In this document: piece by piece, positions 28,817 to 37,746 of the stretch
How positions within the stretch are numbered: position 1 is the stretch's first letter
Layout: every line of letters begins with the position of its first letter
Source: Flavobacterium petrolei
GTDB taxonomy: Bacteria > Bacteroidota > Bacteroidia > Flavobacteriales > Flavobacteriaceae
Length of the DNA: 64,000 nt
Reading direction: 5' to 3'
Assembly (NCBI RefSeq): GCF_003314435.2
Contig: NZ_QNVY02000002.1
Coordinates: forward strand, 62,001 to 126,000
The notes under the pieces: generated by a model
What the model was told of the DNA's origin: nothing
Database searches by the model: none
What the model saw: the letters and a program-made list of their open reading frames with translations, nothing else
Made by a program: the position numbers and the translations under genes

Positions 28817-29557
28817 TTATTTCCAGTTCAATTGTAGAGCAAAACTCGTTTTATCTTCTTTTGTAATACTAAAAACGGTTTCTTTTTCTGTGATACTTTC
28901 GTGAATGATGACTTTATCTTTTAGTGATAATTCTTTTAAGAAATTCATTTCTAAACTTTCGATTTTTTGATTGAGAATTAATTTTTCGTCGACTAAATCC
29001 AAACACCATTCTAAATATTTGACATTATTGACATGATTTACAATATCTAAATCCGATAAAAAGACGCTTTTTTCAAAAACAATTTCCTTTTCATTATTGA
29101 AATTTATTTTAGAAAAACCTTCAAGAGTAGCTCTTTTTTCCGGAAACAATTCAAAATGTTCAAACGGTAAAGCCAATCCTTCCGGCCGACGCTTTTTAGT
29201 ATTAAAAACTGCCCAAAAAGTCTCTGAACCCACAATTTTTTCTCCATTTACGTGCATTTCCAGCGCCCTAACGGAACGGGAGTTTTCTAGGGAATTGATC
29301 CATGTTTTTACAGTTACCGTATCACCCCATTTTGGCAACTTGGTTATTTCAACACGCATTCTGCTCAAAACCCAAGCTTGGTCAAATTCCTGCATGTCCG
29401 TAAAACTGATTCCGCCTACTTCTGAATGTGCAGCAGCCGTTAATTGCAGCATATTACACAAGTCAGTATATTTTAAAAAGCCGTTTGGCGCGCATTGTGT
29501 AAAATTGATTTCCCAGTCTTTACATAATATGGAAGTGAAATTTGGAGAGATAGGCAT
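28817..29557 (-). CDS. Acyl-ACP thioesterase
   Basis: Double hot-dog thioesterase of 246 residues, releasing fatty acids from acyl carrier protein in the cytoplasm. The first hot-dog has LCNMLQLTAAAHSEVGG and WVLSRMRVEITKLPKWGD, close to plant FatA/FatB. The second begins with SDLDIVNHVNNVKYLEWCLD, where the Asn and His of NHVNN form the active site. TFWAVFNTKKRRP lies between them. It probably forms an operon with miaA, which is directly upstream on the same strand. Confidence 0.9.
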   Translation of the reverse strand: MPISPNFTSILCKDWEINFTQCAPNGFLKYTDLCNMLQLTAAAHSEVGGISFTDMQEFDQAWVLSRMRVEITKLPKWGDTVTVKTWINSLENSRSVRALEMHVNGEKIVGSETFWAVFNTKKRRPEGLALPFEHFELFPEKRATLEGFSKINFNNEKEIVFEKSVFLSDLDIVNHVNNVKYLEWCLDLVDEKLILNQKIESLEMNFLKELSLKDKVIIHESITEKETVFSITKEDKTSFALQLNWK

Positions 29558-29608
29558 ATAAATAATTATGAATTATGAATTTCTATTTTAGAAATATTGA
29601 TTTTTGGT

Positions 29609-30526
29609 TTACTTTTTTGAATTGATGTACTCAACAATAGTTTCATACGGAGTTTCAAAATCAAACCAGTTGGTGTTTTCGTTTCTTTTGAACCAAGTCA
29701 GTTGGCGTTTAGAAAACCGTCGGGTGTTTTTCTTTATTTCTTCGATGGCAAATTCCAATGAAATTTCTCTTTCAAAATAACTGAATAACTCGCGGTAACC
29801 AACTGTTTGTAATGCATTCAACTCTTTATTTGGAAATAACGTTTTGGCTTCCGCTAGTAAGCCTTCGTTCATCATAATGTCAACGCGTTGATTGATTCGG
29901 TTATAAATGACCTTTCTATCGGCTTCCAAACCTATTAAAATAGGAGTGAAGGTGCGACTGTTTTGCTTTTGATTTAAAAAAGAAGAATATGGTTTTCCGG
30001 AACTCAGACATACTTCTACAAAACGCATCATTCGTTGTGGGTTTTGTAAAGTTTGAGGATTTTCGGCGGCTAAAGTTTTGAAATAATCAGGATCTAAAAC
30101 TTCGAGTTTTTGCTGTAAATATCCGATTCCTAATTTTTCATAATTTGTATTTATTTCAGTACGAACTGAAGCGTCAATTTCCGGAAATTCATCAAAACCT
30201 TTTAGAATAGCATCGACGTACAATCCGGAACCGCCAACTAGAATTGCATAATCATTGGTCAAAAATAATTCGTCCAGTTTTGCAATCCCTTCTTTCTCGA
30301 AATCGCCAACGGTATAGTTTTCGAATATGGATTTATTTTGGATGAAATGATGATTTGCTGCAGCTAATTCTGATTCATTGGGAACTGCTGTTCCAATGGC
30401 CATTTCCTTGAAAAACTGTCGGCTATCGCAGGAAAGAATATCGCATTTGAAATAATTGGCTAAAACAATGCTTAGGGAAGTTTTTCCGATAGCTGTAGGT
30501 CCGACAATAGTGATTAAGTATTTCAT
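29609..30526 (-). CDS. miaA: tRNA dimethylallyltransferase
   Basis: Transfers a dimethylallyl group to A37 of tRNAs that read codons starting with U; 305 residues. The P-loop is GPTAIGKTSLSIVLA; then CDSRQFFKEMAIGTAVP, the acceptor-binding GGSGLYVDAIL, and NPQRMMRFVEV. The catalytic Asp should be in CDSRQ. The end (RQLTWFKRN) is typical. It starts from the first ATG, 51 bases upstream of the thioesterase gene, and a palindromic element (30535..30677) lies just before it. Confidence 0.95.
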   Translation of the reverse strand: MKYLITIVGPTAIGKTSLSIVLANYFKCDILSCDSRQFFKEMAIGTAVPNESELAAANHHFIQNKSIFENYTVGDFEKEGIAKLDELFLTNDYAILVGGSGLYVDAILKGFDEFPEIDASVRTEINTNYEKLGIGYLQQKLEVLDPDYFKTLAAENPQTLQNPQRMMRFVEVCLSSGKPYSSFLNQKQNSRTFTPILIGLEADRKVIYNRINQRVDIMMNEGLLAEAKTLFPNKELNALQTVGYRELFSYFEREISLEFAIEEIKKNTRRFSKRQLTWFKRNENTNWFDFETPYETIVEYINSKK

Positions 30527-30534
30527 ATTTTTTT

Positions 30535-30677
30535 TAGCCCAGATGGAAACGGAAACCCCGGAGTTATGGAAGTTAGTTTTTCTTGGTGTAAAAGAGCGAC
30601 TGGAGGAAGCTCCTTTTATGCCTTAGAAAAACAACTGAAATAACGAGGAGTTGCAGTATACAGCTGGAATTGCTTCC
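30535..30677 (+). repeat. Interspersed palindromic element, copy C (long form)
   Basis: Begins TAGCCCAGATGGAAACGGAA and ends TACAGCTGGAATTGCTTCC, diverged versions of the ends of copies A and B. The core is a long imperfect inverted repeat: GTTAT...GTTTTTC pairs with GAAAAAC...ATAAC, and further in GTGTAAAAGAG pairs with CTCCTTTTATG. It fills the gap between miaA and the ion-channel gene. Confidence 0.65.
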
Positions 30678-30687
30678 AATTAATAAA

Positions 30688-31518
30688 TTATAGTGCTGCT
30701 CCGCAATGGAAACAGTATTTTGCATTAAATTCATGTCCCTCTGTGCCACATGCACTACAGGGATTGATTCTCTCAGATCTTGGTTTTTTTCGGTTGCTAT
30801 TTGCAAATTCAGCTGAAACTATTCCGGTAGGAACGGCAATTATTCCGTAACCCATAATCATGACTACCGATGCGATGGCTTGTCCCAGTGGCGTTATAGG
30901 CGAAATATCTCCATATCCTACAGTGGTGAGCGTGACGATAGTCCAGTAAATACTGATTGGAATACTGGTGAAACCGCCTTCTTTTCCTTCGACTACATAC
31001 ATTACGGAGCCGATGATGATACTGCTGATAAGCATAAAATAAATGAAAATCAATATTTTTCCTTTGCTGGCAATCAACGCTTCTTTGAGGTGTGTAGATT
31101 GGCTGGAGAACTGTGGATGTTTTAAAATTTTGAATAATCGCAATAATCTCAGCGCTCTGACCACTGTTAAGACACTGGTTCCAACAAAAAAGAGCGAAAA
31201 ATACATGGGTATTGTGGCAATCAAATCAATTATCCCATAGAAACTAAAGATGTATTTCCAAGGTTTTTGGATTGAAATGATACGCAGAATGTATTCTAAA
31301 GTAAAAAACACAGTGATTACCCACTCTAAAACAATGAGTTCGTGATGGTATTTAATATCGAAACCTTTTACAGTTTCCAGCATGACAATTATAACGCTGA
31401 GTAAAATAACACCTAAAAGTACCAAATCAAATAATCGTCCGGAAGCTGTATTGGTTCCGTAAATTACGATATTCGTTTTTTGTCTGAAAGCGTCAAATTT
31501 CGACTTTATTCTTTGCAT
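30688..31518 (-). CDS. Voltage-gated-type potassium channel with C-terminal zinc ribbon
   Basis: Inner-membrane ion channel of 276 residues. Six hydrophobic segments are visible. An Arg-spaced S4-like helix reads VRALRLLRLFKIL, and the pore helix and selectivity filter read TIVTLTTVGYGDIS, the K+ channel signature. The C-terminal tail is short and ends in a two-CxxC zinc-ribbon-like motif (CSACGTEGHEF and YCFHCGAAL) instead of the usual RCK or cyclic-nucleotide domain. It is separated from the DnaQ/GIY-YIG gene by 24 bases on the same strand. Confidence 0.9.
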   Translation of the reverse strand: MQRIKSKFDAFRQKTNIVIYGTNTASGRLFDLVLLGVILLSVIIVMLETVKGFDIKYHHELIVLEWVITVFFTLEYILRIISIQKPWKYIFSFYGIIDLIATIPMYFSLFFVGTSVLTVVRALRLLRLFKILKHPQFSSQSTHLKEALIASKGKILIFIYFMLISSIIIGSVMYVVEGKEGGFTSIPISIYWTIVTLTTVGYGDISPITPLGQAIASVVMIMGYGIIAVPTGIVSAEFANSNRKKPRSERINPCSACGTEGHEFNAKYCFHCGAAL

Positions 31519-31542
31519 ACTTTTTTTTCGATTAACAATCGA

Positions 31543-32904
31543 TTAGAATTTCAAGGTTTTTAGGGTCTTATTTTTTCGGATGTGGCCTTGGATGATATTT
31601 TTAGTATCACGATTATTTTGCATCGGAATAATGATGTTTCTCAGTATTTCGATGTTGTTTATTTGATAGTTTAAATCATAAAAAGCATAGCCTTTGTAAA
31701 TTCCGTTTTCTATCAAAACTGCTGATCGCTCGCTGATGGTTCTTCCTTTATCAATTAAGACCATGTTTTGATTTTCAAAACTGTTTTTCTCAATAAAACT
31801 AAGCACTCTTGCATTGTATTCTTCAGGTGAAACCATACCAATACAAGCACCATCACACTCTTTTATACTATATTGAAAACAATTTGTTTTAGTATGATAC
31901 AATCCGGTCAGTTTCTGACATAAATTGTAATGGGAAGTGATTCTGAACAAAGCATTTTTGCCTTCCTGCAGCGAAGTAAAAGAGGTAATTTCTTTTTTTC
32001 GACCATCTGCTTTTTGAAGTTTCAGATTGATGTAACCATTTTTATCTTTTTCAGCATACAAAGCCAGTTGAAAAATACTTTTTCGCTGTGCTCTGTTATA
32101 GATGGGTTTATTGATTTTTATTTCTTCACTTTCTTTCAATAAAGCAATCAATTCACTTCCGGTTTCATCATACGTTACGGTGAAAACTTCGGCTTGAATT
32201 TTTTTGCATTTCGTGGAAGTTCCTGTAAAATGCTGATTGATGCGTTTTTTTATGTTTCGGCTTTTGCCAATGTAAACCAAATTTCCTTTTTCGTTGTGGA
32301 TATAATAAACACCAGTTTTAGCAGGTAATTTTGCAACAATATCCAGCAATTTTGGAGCAATTCCTTTTTCGATTTCTAGTTTTATAAAATCTTTTACAAT
32401 TTCTTTTTCTAAATCTTTTTCTAAAAGTATTTTAAATAATTTGACTGTTGCTAATGCATCTCCACTTGCACGATGTCTATCTGCCATTGGGATTCCAAGG
32501 GCGCGAACCAATTTTCCTAAACTATGGGAAGGCTGCTCCGGTAATAGTTTTTTTGACAATTCAACCGTACAAAGGGTTTGGGCTTCAAAATCGTATCCTA
32601 ACCGTCTGAACTCTGTTCGAAGGATTCTGTAATCGAAAGAGGCATTATGAGCAACGATAATACAATCATTTGTCATTTCGATGATGCGTTTTGCAACTTC
32701 AAAAAACTTAGGTGCCGATTGTAACATGGCATTATTAATACCAGTGAGTTTGACCACAAAAGGCTGAATTGGAATTTCCGGATTGACCAAGCTTATGAAT
32801 TGATCCACAATTTCATGTCCATCAAATTTATAGATGGCAATTTCAGTGATTCCTTCTTCGTTGAATTGTCCTCCAGTGGTTTCTATGTCGAGTATTGCGT
32901 ACAA
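31543..32904 (-). CDS. DnaQ-type exonuclease fused to GIY-YIG nuclease domain
   Basis: Two-domain nuclease of 453 residues. The N-terminal 3'-5' exonuclease part has ExoI ILDIETTGG, ExoII VAHNASFDYRIL and ExoIII HRASGDALAT. From about residue 195 the GIY-YIG fold of UvrC/Cho follows, with TGVYYIHNEKG, LVYIGKSRNIKKRINQHF and a Glu in the YDETGSELIALLKESEEIKI region. The architecture matches Cho-like or epsilon-UvrC fusions found in Bacteroidetes and Actinobacteria and suggests a repair role. The C-terminal Cys-containing part (QYSIKECDGACIG) resembles the UvrC Cys-rich segment. Confidence 0.92.
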   Translation of the reverse strand: MYAILDIETTGGQFNEEGITEIAIYKFDGHEIVDQFISLVNPEIPIQPFVVKLTGINNAMLQSAPKFFEVAKRIIEMTNDCIIVAHNASFDYRILRTEFRRLGYDFEAQTLCTVELSKKLLPEQPSHSLGKLVRALGIPMADRHRASGDALATVKLFKILLEKDLEKEIVKDFIKLEIEKGIAPKLLDIVAKLPAKTGVYYIHNEKGNLVYIGKSRNIKKRINQHFTGTSTKCKKIQAEVFTVTYDETGSELIALLKESEEIKINKPIYNRAQRKSIFQLALYAEKDKNGYINLKLQKADGRKKEITSFTSLQEGKNALFRITSHYNLCQKLTGLYHTKTNCFQYSIKECDGACIGMVSPEEYNARVLSFIEKNSFENQNMVLIDKGRTISERSAVLIENGIYKGYAFYDLNYQINNIEILRNIIIPMQNNRDTKNIIQGHIRKNKTLKTLKF

Positions 32905-32997
32905 ATTTTTTGTTTAATGTTTAATGTTTCAATTTAAGAAACATCTGAAATTCTTCGCCAGTCCGCTATCGGTAGGTTAAAAAGCGTTAATCGAAAA

Positions 32998-33660
32998 TCA
33001 ATTTCGTCCCCCAAAGATACTACTTCCTATTCGAACCATAGTGCTTCCGCATTCAATTGCAAGTTGATAATCTCCGGACATTCCCATTGAGATAGTTTCC
33101 AGCTGGCAGTTTTCAGTTTTCAGTTCTTTTGTTTTGTCGAAAATTGTTTTCAAATGCAAAAATTCTTTTTTGATTTGATCTTTATTGTCTGTGAAAGTAG
33201 CCATTCCCATTAATCCAACGATTCTAATGTTTTTCATTTTATGAAATTCACTCGAGGATAGGAGTGAAGCAAGTTCTTCCTCATCTAATCCAAATTTAGT
33301 TTCCTCTTCCGCAATATGAATCTGTAGTAAGCAATCGATAATTCTACTGCTTTTTTGTGCTTGTTTATTGATTTCCTGTAGTAATTTCAAACTGTCTACA
33401 CCGTGAATCAAGCTCACAAATGGCGCCATAAATTTGACTTTATTGGTCTGAACGTGACCTATCATGTGCCATTGAATGTCTTTGGGCATTTGTTCCCATT
33501 TCTCGGCCATTTCCTGGATTTTGTTTTCTCCAAAAATGCGTTGACCAGCTTCATAGGCTTCCATTAAATCCGAAACAGGTTTAGTTTTTGAAACCGCAAC
33601 TAAGGTTACGTGTTCCGGTAAAGTGGATTTTATTTGGAGTAAATTATTCGCTATTCCCAT
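32998..33660 (-). CDS. YggS-family PLP homeostasis protein
   Basis: PLP-binding TIM-barrel protein of 220 residues, kin of E. coli YggS and human PLPBP, thought to buffer pyridoxal phosphate. The PLP Lys is in LVAVSKTKPVSD, and the family segment RIFGENKIQEMAEKWE follows. HMIGHVQTNKVKF, LMGMATF and SMGMSGDYQLAIECGSTMVRIG (the phosphate-binding end) are intact. It lies 23 bases downstream of the DUF1015 gene on the same strand. Confidence 0.94.
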   Translation of the reverse strand: MGIANNLLQIKSTLPEHVTLVAVSKTKPVSDLMEAYEAGQRIFGENKIQEMAEKWEQMPKDIQWHMIGHVQTNKVKFMAPFVSLIHGVDSLKLLQEINKQAQKSSRIIDCLLQIHIAEEETKFGLDEEELASLLSSSEFHKMKNIRIVGLMGMATFTDNKDQIKKEFLHLKTIFDKTKELKTENCQLETISMGMSGDYQLAIECGSTMVRIGSSIFGGRN

Positions 33661-33683
33661 TTTGATATTTTGATTTTAAGGTG

Positions 33684-34904
33684 TTAAAGCTCATAAACGA
33701 CTAATCCGCTTCTAAACTTTGGTTCAATGTAAGTACTTTTCGGAGGCATTATCAAATTGGCATCAGCCAAGGCTTTTATTTCTCCAATGTTTGATGGAAA
33801 TAATATAAAACCGATTTCAAATTCTCCTTGATCAATTTTATTTTTAATTTCTAATACAGATTGTTTTCCTGAAAGGTACTCTATTCGTTCATCATTACGT
33901 AAATCTTCAATGGCAAGAATAGGTAACAATACTTTTTTGTACAAAATTTGTGTATCTAAGCATTCCAAAACGGTATCGAAAACTTCACTTTCTTTGCTTA
34001 AAATTAAGCTATAAAAGGAATTGTCAAGATACATTCCGAATTCATGTTTTTTGGAAGGCTGAAAAGGTTGCTGATATTTATTTGTAACAATAAAATTCTT
34101 TTCTAATTCCTTTAAAAAATCTTCTTTGGTAAAACCGTTTAAATCTTTTACCAAGCGATTGAATTCGTATATTTTGACGTTATTTTCAGAAATTAAATAG
34201 CTCAAAATATGATTTTTTGCTGTGTTTTCTGGATTATCATTTTCTTCAGATAACAATTTTAATGCTTCGGTACGATGGTGACCATCCGCAATATAAAGAC
34301 TATCCGTTTTTTCGAAAATGTTTTGAAGCCAATTTATTTCTAAAGGATCTTCAATTTTCCACAAATAATGAATCTCTTTTTTTGTGGTTGAAAATTCAAA
34401 ATCGGCTAACTTTTGGGTACAGTTAAAGATCCAGTTTTCAATTGTTTTATTATCAGGATACGTTATCAGAACCGGTTCTGTATTGAACTCAGAATATTTC
34501 ATGTAGTCTTTGAGTAATCGCACACGGAATGCGATAATATCTTCGTGTTTTTTGATGATATTATTGCAATAATCAGCTACACTTGTTCCCGCAATAATCC
34601 CTGTAAATGAATGCGTTTTGGTAACAATTTTATGAATATAAATGGCCGGTTTTTTATCTTTTACTAAAATAATTTCATTTTTGAAGTCCTCATATTTTTG
34701 ATGTACCTGTCGGTATCTTTTTTCGAAAGAAACAGTTTCCTGATTGGTGTAAGCAGGTTTTAGAATATGTAAAAAAGACAACGGATTGAAATCCAACTGC
34801 GCAGCTAATTCTGCATTTACATATTCTTCATAAGAACGGCAAGTGACAAGGCAAACCTTATCACGAGTGGGACGAACTGCTTTGAAAGGAACTATTTTAG
34901 CCAT
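33684..34904 (-). CDS. DUF1015-family protein
   Basis: Cytoplasmic protein of 406 residues. The start is set at the ATG at 34902-34904 (MAKIVPFKAVRPTRDKVC), the family-typical beginning; a 6-residue longer version is less likely. DUF1015 markers are the N-terminal PFKAVRP, LYIADGHHRTEALKLL in the middle, and the end AIEDLRNDERIEYLSG. In literature known to me, a bacterial DUF1015 protein was linked to a kinase-like or SerK function (ADP-dependent serine kinase), with ADGHHR as part of the site. The function here is inferred only. It is co-directional with yggS. Confidence 0.88.
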   Translation of the reverse strand: MAKIVPFKAVRPTRDKVCLVTCRSYEEYVNAELAAQLDFNPLSFLHILKPAYTNQETVSFEKRYRQVHQKYEDFKNEIILVKDKKPAIYIHKIVTKTHSFTGIIAGTSVADYCNNIIKKHEDIIAFRVRLLKDYMKYSEFNTEPVLITYPDNKTIENWIFNCTQKLADFEFSTTKKEIHYLWKIEDPLEINWLQNIFEKTDSLYIADGHHRTEALKLLSEENDNPENTAKNHILSYLISENNVKIYEFNRLVKDLNGFTKEDFLKELEKNFIVTNKYQQPFQPSKKHEFGMYLDNSFYSLILSKESEVFDTVLECLDTQILYKKVLLPILAIEDLRNDERIEYLSGKQSVLEIKNKIDQGEFEIGFILFPSNIGEIKALADANLIMPPKSTYIEPKFRSGLVVYEL

Positions 34905-34983
34905 AATTAAGTCAAAAATCAAAAGTCAAAAGCCGAGCATTTAAAGTAACTAACTTCAAACTCTCGACTTTTAAACATAGAGA

Positions 34984-35871
34984 CTATATAAATTGTTTAG
35001 AAATTTTATCTGCTTTTTTGCTTTCAGAATAATCGTAGAAACCTTCACCGGATTTCACCCCCATTTTTCCTGCTCGAACCATATTTACAAGTAATGGACA
35101 AGGCGCATATTTTGGATTTTTGAAACCGTCATACATTACATTTAATATGGCTAAACATACATCTAGACCAATAAAATCAGCCAATTGCAAAGGTCCCATT
35201 GGGTGACCCATTCCAAGTTTCATAACCGTGTCAATTTCATAAACACCGGCTACTTTGTTGTATAAGGTTTCGATAGCTTCGTTGATCATAGGCATCAAAA
35301 TTCTATTAGCAACAAAACCTGGATAATCGTTTACTTCAACGGGTGTTTTTCCTAATTTTTCCGAAAGATTCATGATGATTTTAGTCACTTCGTCGCTTGT
35401 GTTGTAGCCACGAATGATCTCCACTAGTTTCATAATTGGCACAGGATTCATAAAGTGCATACCGATAACACGTTCAGGATGCGCCACAACGGCTCCAATT
35501 TGAGTAATCGAAATCGAAGAAGTGTTGGTTGCTAAAATCGTATCGTGAGAACAAGCTTCATTCAATTGCTTGAAAATGTTTAGTTTTAATTCTACATTTT
35601 CTGTGGCAGCTTCTACTACTAAATCAACACCTACAACACCGTCTTTAATATCTGTATAGGTTATAATATTGGTGATTGTCTTCGCTTTATCTTCTTGGGT
35701 AATGCTTCCTTTTGCAATCATTCGGTCTAAATTTGCGGCGATTGTTGCCATTCCTTTATCCAAAGATTTCTCAGAAACATCTATTAATTTTACAGTGAAA
35801 CCACTTTGTGCAAAAGTATGGGCGATTCCATTCCCCATTGTTCCTGCTCCGATTACGGCTATTGTCTTCAT
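34984..35871 (-). CDS. 3-hydroxyacyl-CoA (3-hydroxybutyryl-CoA) dehydrogenase
   Basis: NAD-dependent dehydrogenase of 295 residues that converts 3-hydroxyacyl-CoA to 3-ketoacyl-CoA in beta-oxidation or butyrate-type metabolism. The Rossmann motif is VIGAGTMGNGIAHTFA at the N-terminus. Catalytic residues are the Ser in NTSSISIT and the His in GMHFMNPVPIMKLVEII. VNDYPGFVANRILMPMINEA and GHPMGPLQLADFIGLD are further markers. It is a single-domain enzyme without a hydratase part. The symbol hbd or paaH would fit, but the exact substrate is not known. Confidence 0.92.
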   Translation of the reverse strand: MKTIAVIGAGTMGNGIAHTFAQSGFTVKLIDVSEKSLDKGMATIAANLDRMIAKGSITQEDKAKTITNIITYTDIKDGVVGVDLVVEAATENVELKLNIFKQLNEACSHDTILATNTSSISITQIGAVVAHPERVIGMHFMNPVPIMKLVEIIRGYNTSDEVTKIIMNLSEKLGKTPVEVNDYPGFVANRILMPMINEAIETLYNKVAGVYEIDTVMKLGMGHPMGPLQLADFIGLDVCLAILNVMYDGFKNPKYAPCPLLVNMVRAGKMGVKSGEGFYDYSESKKADKISKQFI

Positions 35872-35953
35872 ATTTTTAGTTTAAAGTTTAAAAGTTTAAA
35901 ATCTAAAGTTCTCGAGAGCTACTTTAAACCTTAAACTTTATGCAAATTTTTAT

Positions 35954-36919
35954 TTATTTTTTAAAACAATCGATAATTTGGTAAGCGACACGAAGTGCTT
36001 CAGTGGCTTGTTCCAATGTCACAATAGGTTCTGTATCATTGATTATGGCATCTGCAAAAGATTCTAATTCGTCAAGAATTGCATTGTTTTGTTCTACATC
36101 AGGATTAGAGAAATAGATTTGTTTTTTTACACCTTCTGCATTTTGTAAAATCATATCAAAATCTCCGGGAACTTCGGGAGCATCTTTCATTTTTACCACC
36201 TCGCATTTTTTTTCTAAGAAATCAACTGAGATATACGCGTCTTTCTGAAAAAAACGAGATTTACGCATATTTTTCATCGAGATTCGACTTGCAGTTAAAT
36301 TGGCAACGCAGCCATTTTCGAATTCTATTCTTGCATTGGCAATATCTGGTGTATCGCTGATAACTGAAACACCACTTGCACTAATATTTTTTACTTTTGA
36401 TTTTACCACGCTCAAAATAGCATCAATGTCATGAATCATCAAATCTAAAACTACGGGAACATCGGTTCCACGAGGATTAAATTCAGCGAGGCGATGTGCT
36501 TCAATAAACATAGGATTTTCAATCATGTTTTTGGTAGCGATGAATGCCGGATTGAAGCGTTCTACATGCCCAACTTGACCTTTTACCTTATATTCTTTTG
36601 CCAATGCGATAATTTCTTCGGCTTCTTCAACCGTATTTGAAATGGGTTTTTCGATAAAAACATGCTTACCAGATTTGATGGCTACTTTTGCACATTTGTA
36701 GTGAGAAAGAGTAGGCGTTACAATATCAATTACATCGACGGCATGAATAAGCGTTGCAATTGTACTAAAATGTTTGTAGCCAAATTCTTTAGAAACCTTT
36801 TCGGCATTCTCTTGATTTGGGTCGTAAAAACCAACTAATTCATATTTATCAGATTGTTGTAATAAACGCAAATGTATTTTTCCTAGATGACCAGCACCTA
36901 ATACTCCAATTTTCAGCAT
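35954..36919 (-). CDS. Gfo/Idh/MocA-family oxidoreductase
   Basis: NAD(P)-dependent sugar-type oxidoreductase of 321 residues. The Rossmann start is KIGVLGAGHLGKIHLRLL, and the family Lys-Pro motif is HVFIEKPIS, with the catalytic Lys. VGHVERFNPAF is the usual substrate-loop region. VVLDLMIHDIDAILSV holds the conserved His. The substrate is not predictable. A TATTTTTG box at 36936-36943 on the minus strand may be its -7 element. It is divergent from pcm across 144 bases. Confidence 0.92.
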   Translation of the reverse strand: MLKIGVLGAGHLGKIHLRLLQQSDKYELVGFYDPNQENAEKVSKEFGYKHFSTIATLIHAVDVIDIVTPTLSHYKCAKVAIKSGKHVFIEKPISNTVEEAEEIIALAKEYKVKGQVGHVERFNPAFIATKNMIENPMFIEAHRLAEFNPRGTDVPVVLDLMIHDIDAILSVVKSKVKNISASGVSVISDTPDIANARIEFENGCVANLTASRISMKNMRKSRFFQKDAYISVDFLEKKCEVVKMKDAPEVPGDFDMILQNAEGVKKQIYFSNPDVEQNNAILDELESFADAIINDTEPIVTLEQATEALRVAYQIIDCFKK

Positions 36920-37063
36920 AACGATGTAATTTTTACAAAAATAGCAATAAAATGATTAATCTATTATTGATGTGGGACAATTATTCAGTTAATTTAAAAT
37001 TTAAAATCCAACATTTGAATTCAGAAATTCTTTGCTATTTTTACCAAAATAAAATAATAAATT

Positions 37064-37705
37064 TTGAAAGACACAGCCAAACATCAAGGACTTCGGAATC
37101 AATTAGTAAGCGTATTAGAGCAAAAAGGGATTACTGATAAAAATGTGTTGGAGGCGATAAAAAAGATTCCAAGGCACTTATTTTTGGATTCCAGTTTTGA
37201 AGATTATGCGTATCAGGACAAAGCATTTCCTATTGGTGCAGGCCAAACGATATCGCAACCGTATACTGTGGCATTTCAGTCTCAATTATTAGAAGTTAAA
37301 AAAGAACACAAAATTTTAGAAATAGGAACAGGTTCAGGATATCAAACAGCTGTTTTATGTACGATGGGTGCCAAAGTATTTAGTGTAGAAAGACAAAATG
37401 AATTGTTCAAAAAAACATCCGGTTTATTTCCAAAGTTGGGAATTCGTCCCAAACATCTTTCTTTTGGAGACGGATACAAAGGATTGCCAGGTTACGCTCC
37501 TTTTGATAGTATTATCGTAACAGCAGGCGCTCCATTTATTCCACAGCCTTTGATGGCACAACTTAAAATAGGAGGAAGGCTGGTTATTCCTTTAGGAGAA
37601 GAGGTACAGATAATGACTTTATTAATCAGAAAAAATGAAACACAATTTGAAAAACATGAGTTTGGAGAATTCCGATTCGTTCCTTTATTAGAAGATAAAA
37701 ATTAA
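37064..37705 (+). CDS. pcm: Protein-L-isoaspartate O-methyltransferase, TTG start
   Basis: Repairs isoaspartate in aged proteins using S-adenosylmethionine; 213 residues. The start codon is TTG at 37064: an in-frame stop lies two codons before it and no ATG occurs early enough to keep the family N-terminus. Motifs are IPRHLFLDSSFEDYAY, FPIGAGQTISQPYTVAFQ, the SAM-binding EIGTGSGYQTAVL and IIVTAGAPFIPQPL. Length fits the family. A hairpin terminator follows and the Fic gene converges on it. Confidence 0.95.
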   Translation: MKDTAKHQGLRNQLVSVLEQKGITDKNVLEAIKKIPRHLFLDSSFEDYAYQDKAFPIGAGQTISQPYTVAFQSQLLEVKKEHKILEIGTGSGYQTAVLCTMGAKVFSVERQNELFKKTSGLFPKLGIRPKHLSFGDGYKGLPGYAPFDSIIVTAGAPFIPQPLMAQLKIGGRLVIPLGEEVQIMTLLIRKNETQFEKHEFGEFRFVPLLEDKN

Positions 37706-37708
37706 ATT

Positions 37709-37746
37709 AAAAACCCCTCTCGCTTAAATAACGAGACGGGTTTTTT
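37709..37746. terminator. Two-way terminator between pcm and the Fic gene
   Basis: AAAAACCCCTCTCG pairs with CGAGACGGGTTTTT with one mismatch and a 9-base loop. The T run reaches into the stop codon of the Fic gene on the other strand. Confidence 0.8.

Noticed and set aside
30573..30806. Minus-strand frame of 77 residues over repeat copy C and the channel end
   Set aside because: It lies in the palindromic element and in another frame of the channel gene, so it is best explained by the repeat.
35876..35940. A/T-rich repeats of TTTAAA type with a CTCGAG centre
   Set aside because: Low-complexity bases between two genes on the same strand. The symmetry is imperfect and lacks a T run, so neither terminator nor operator is well supported.
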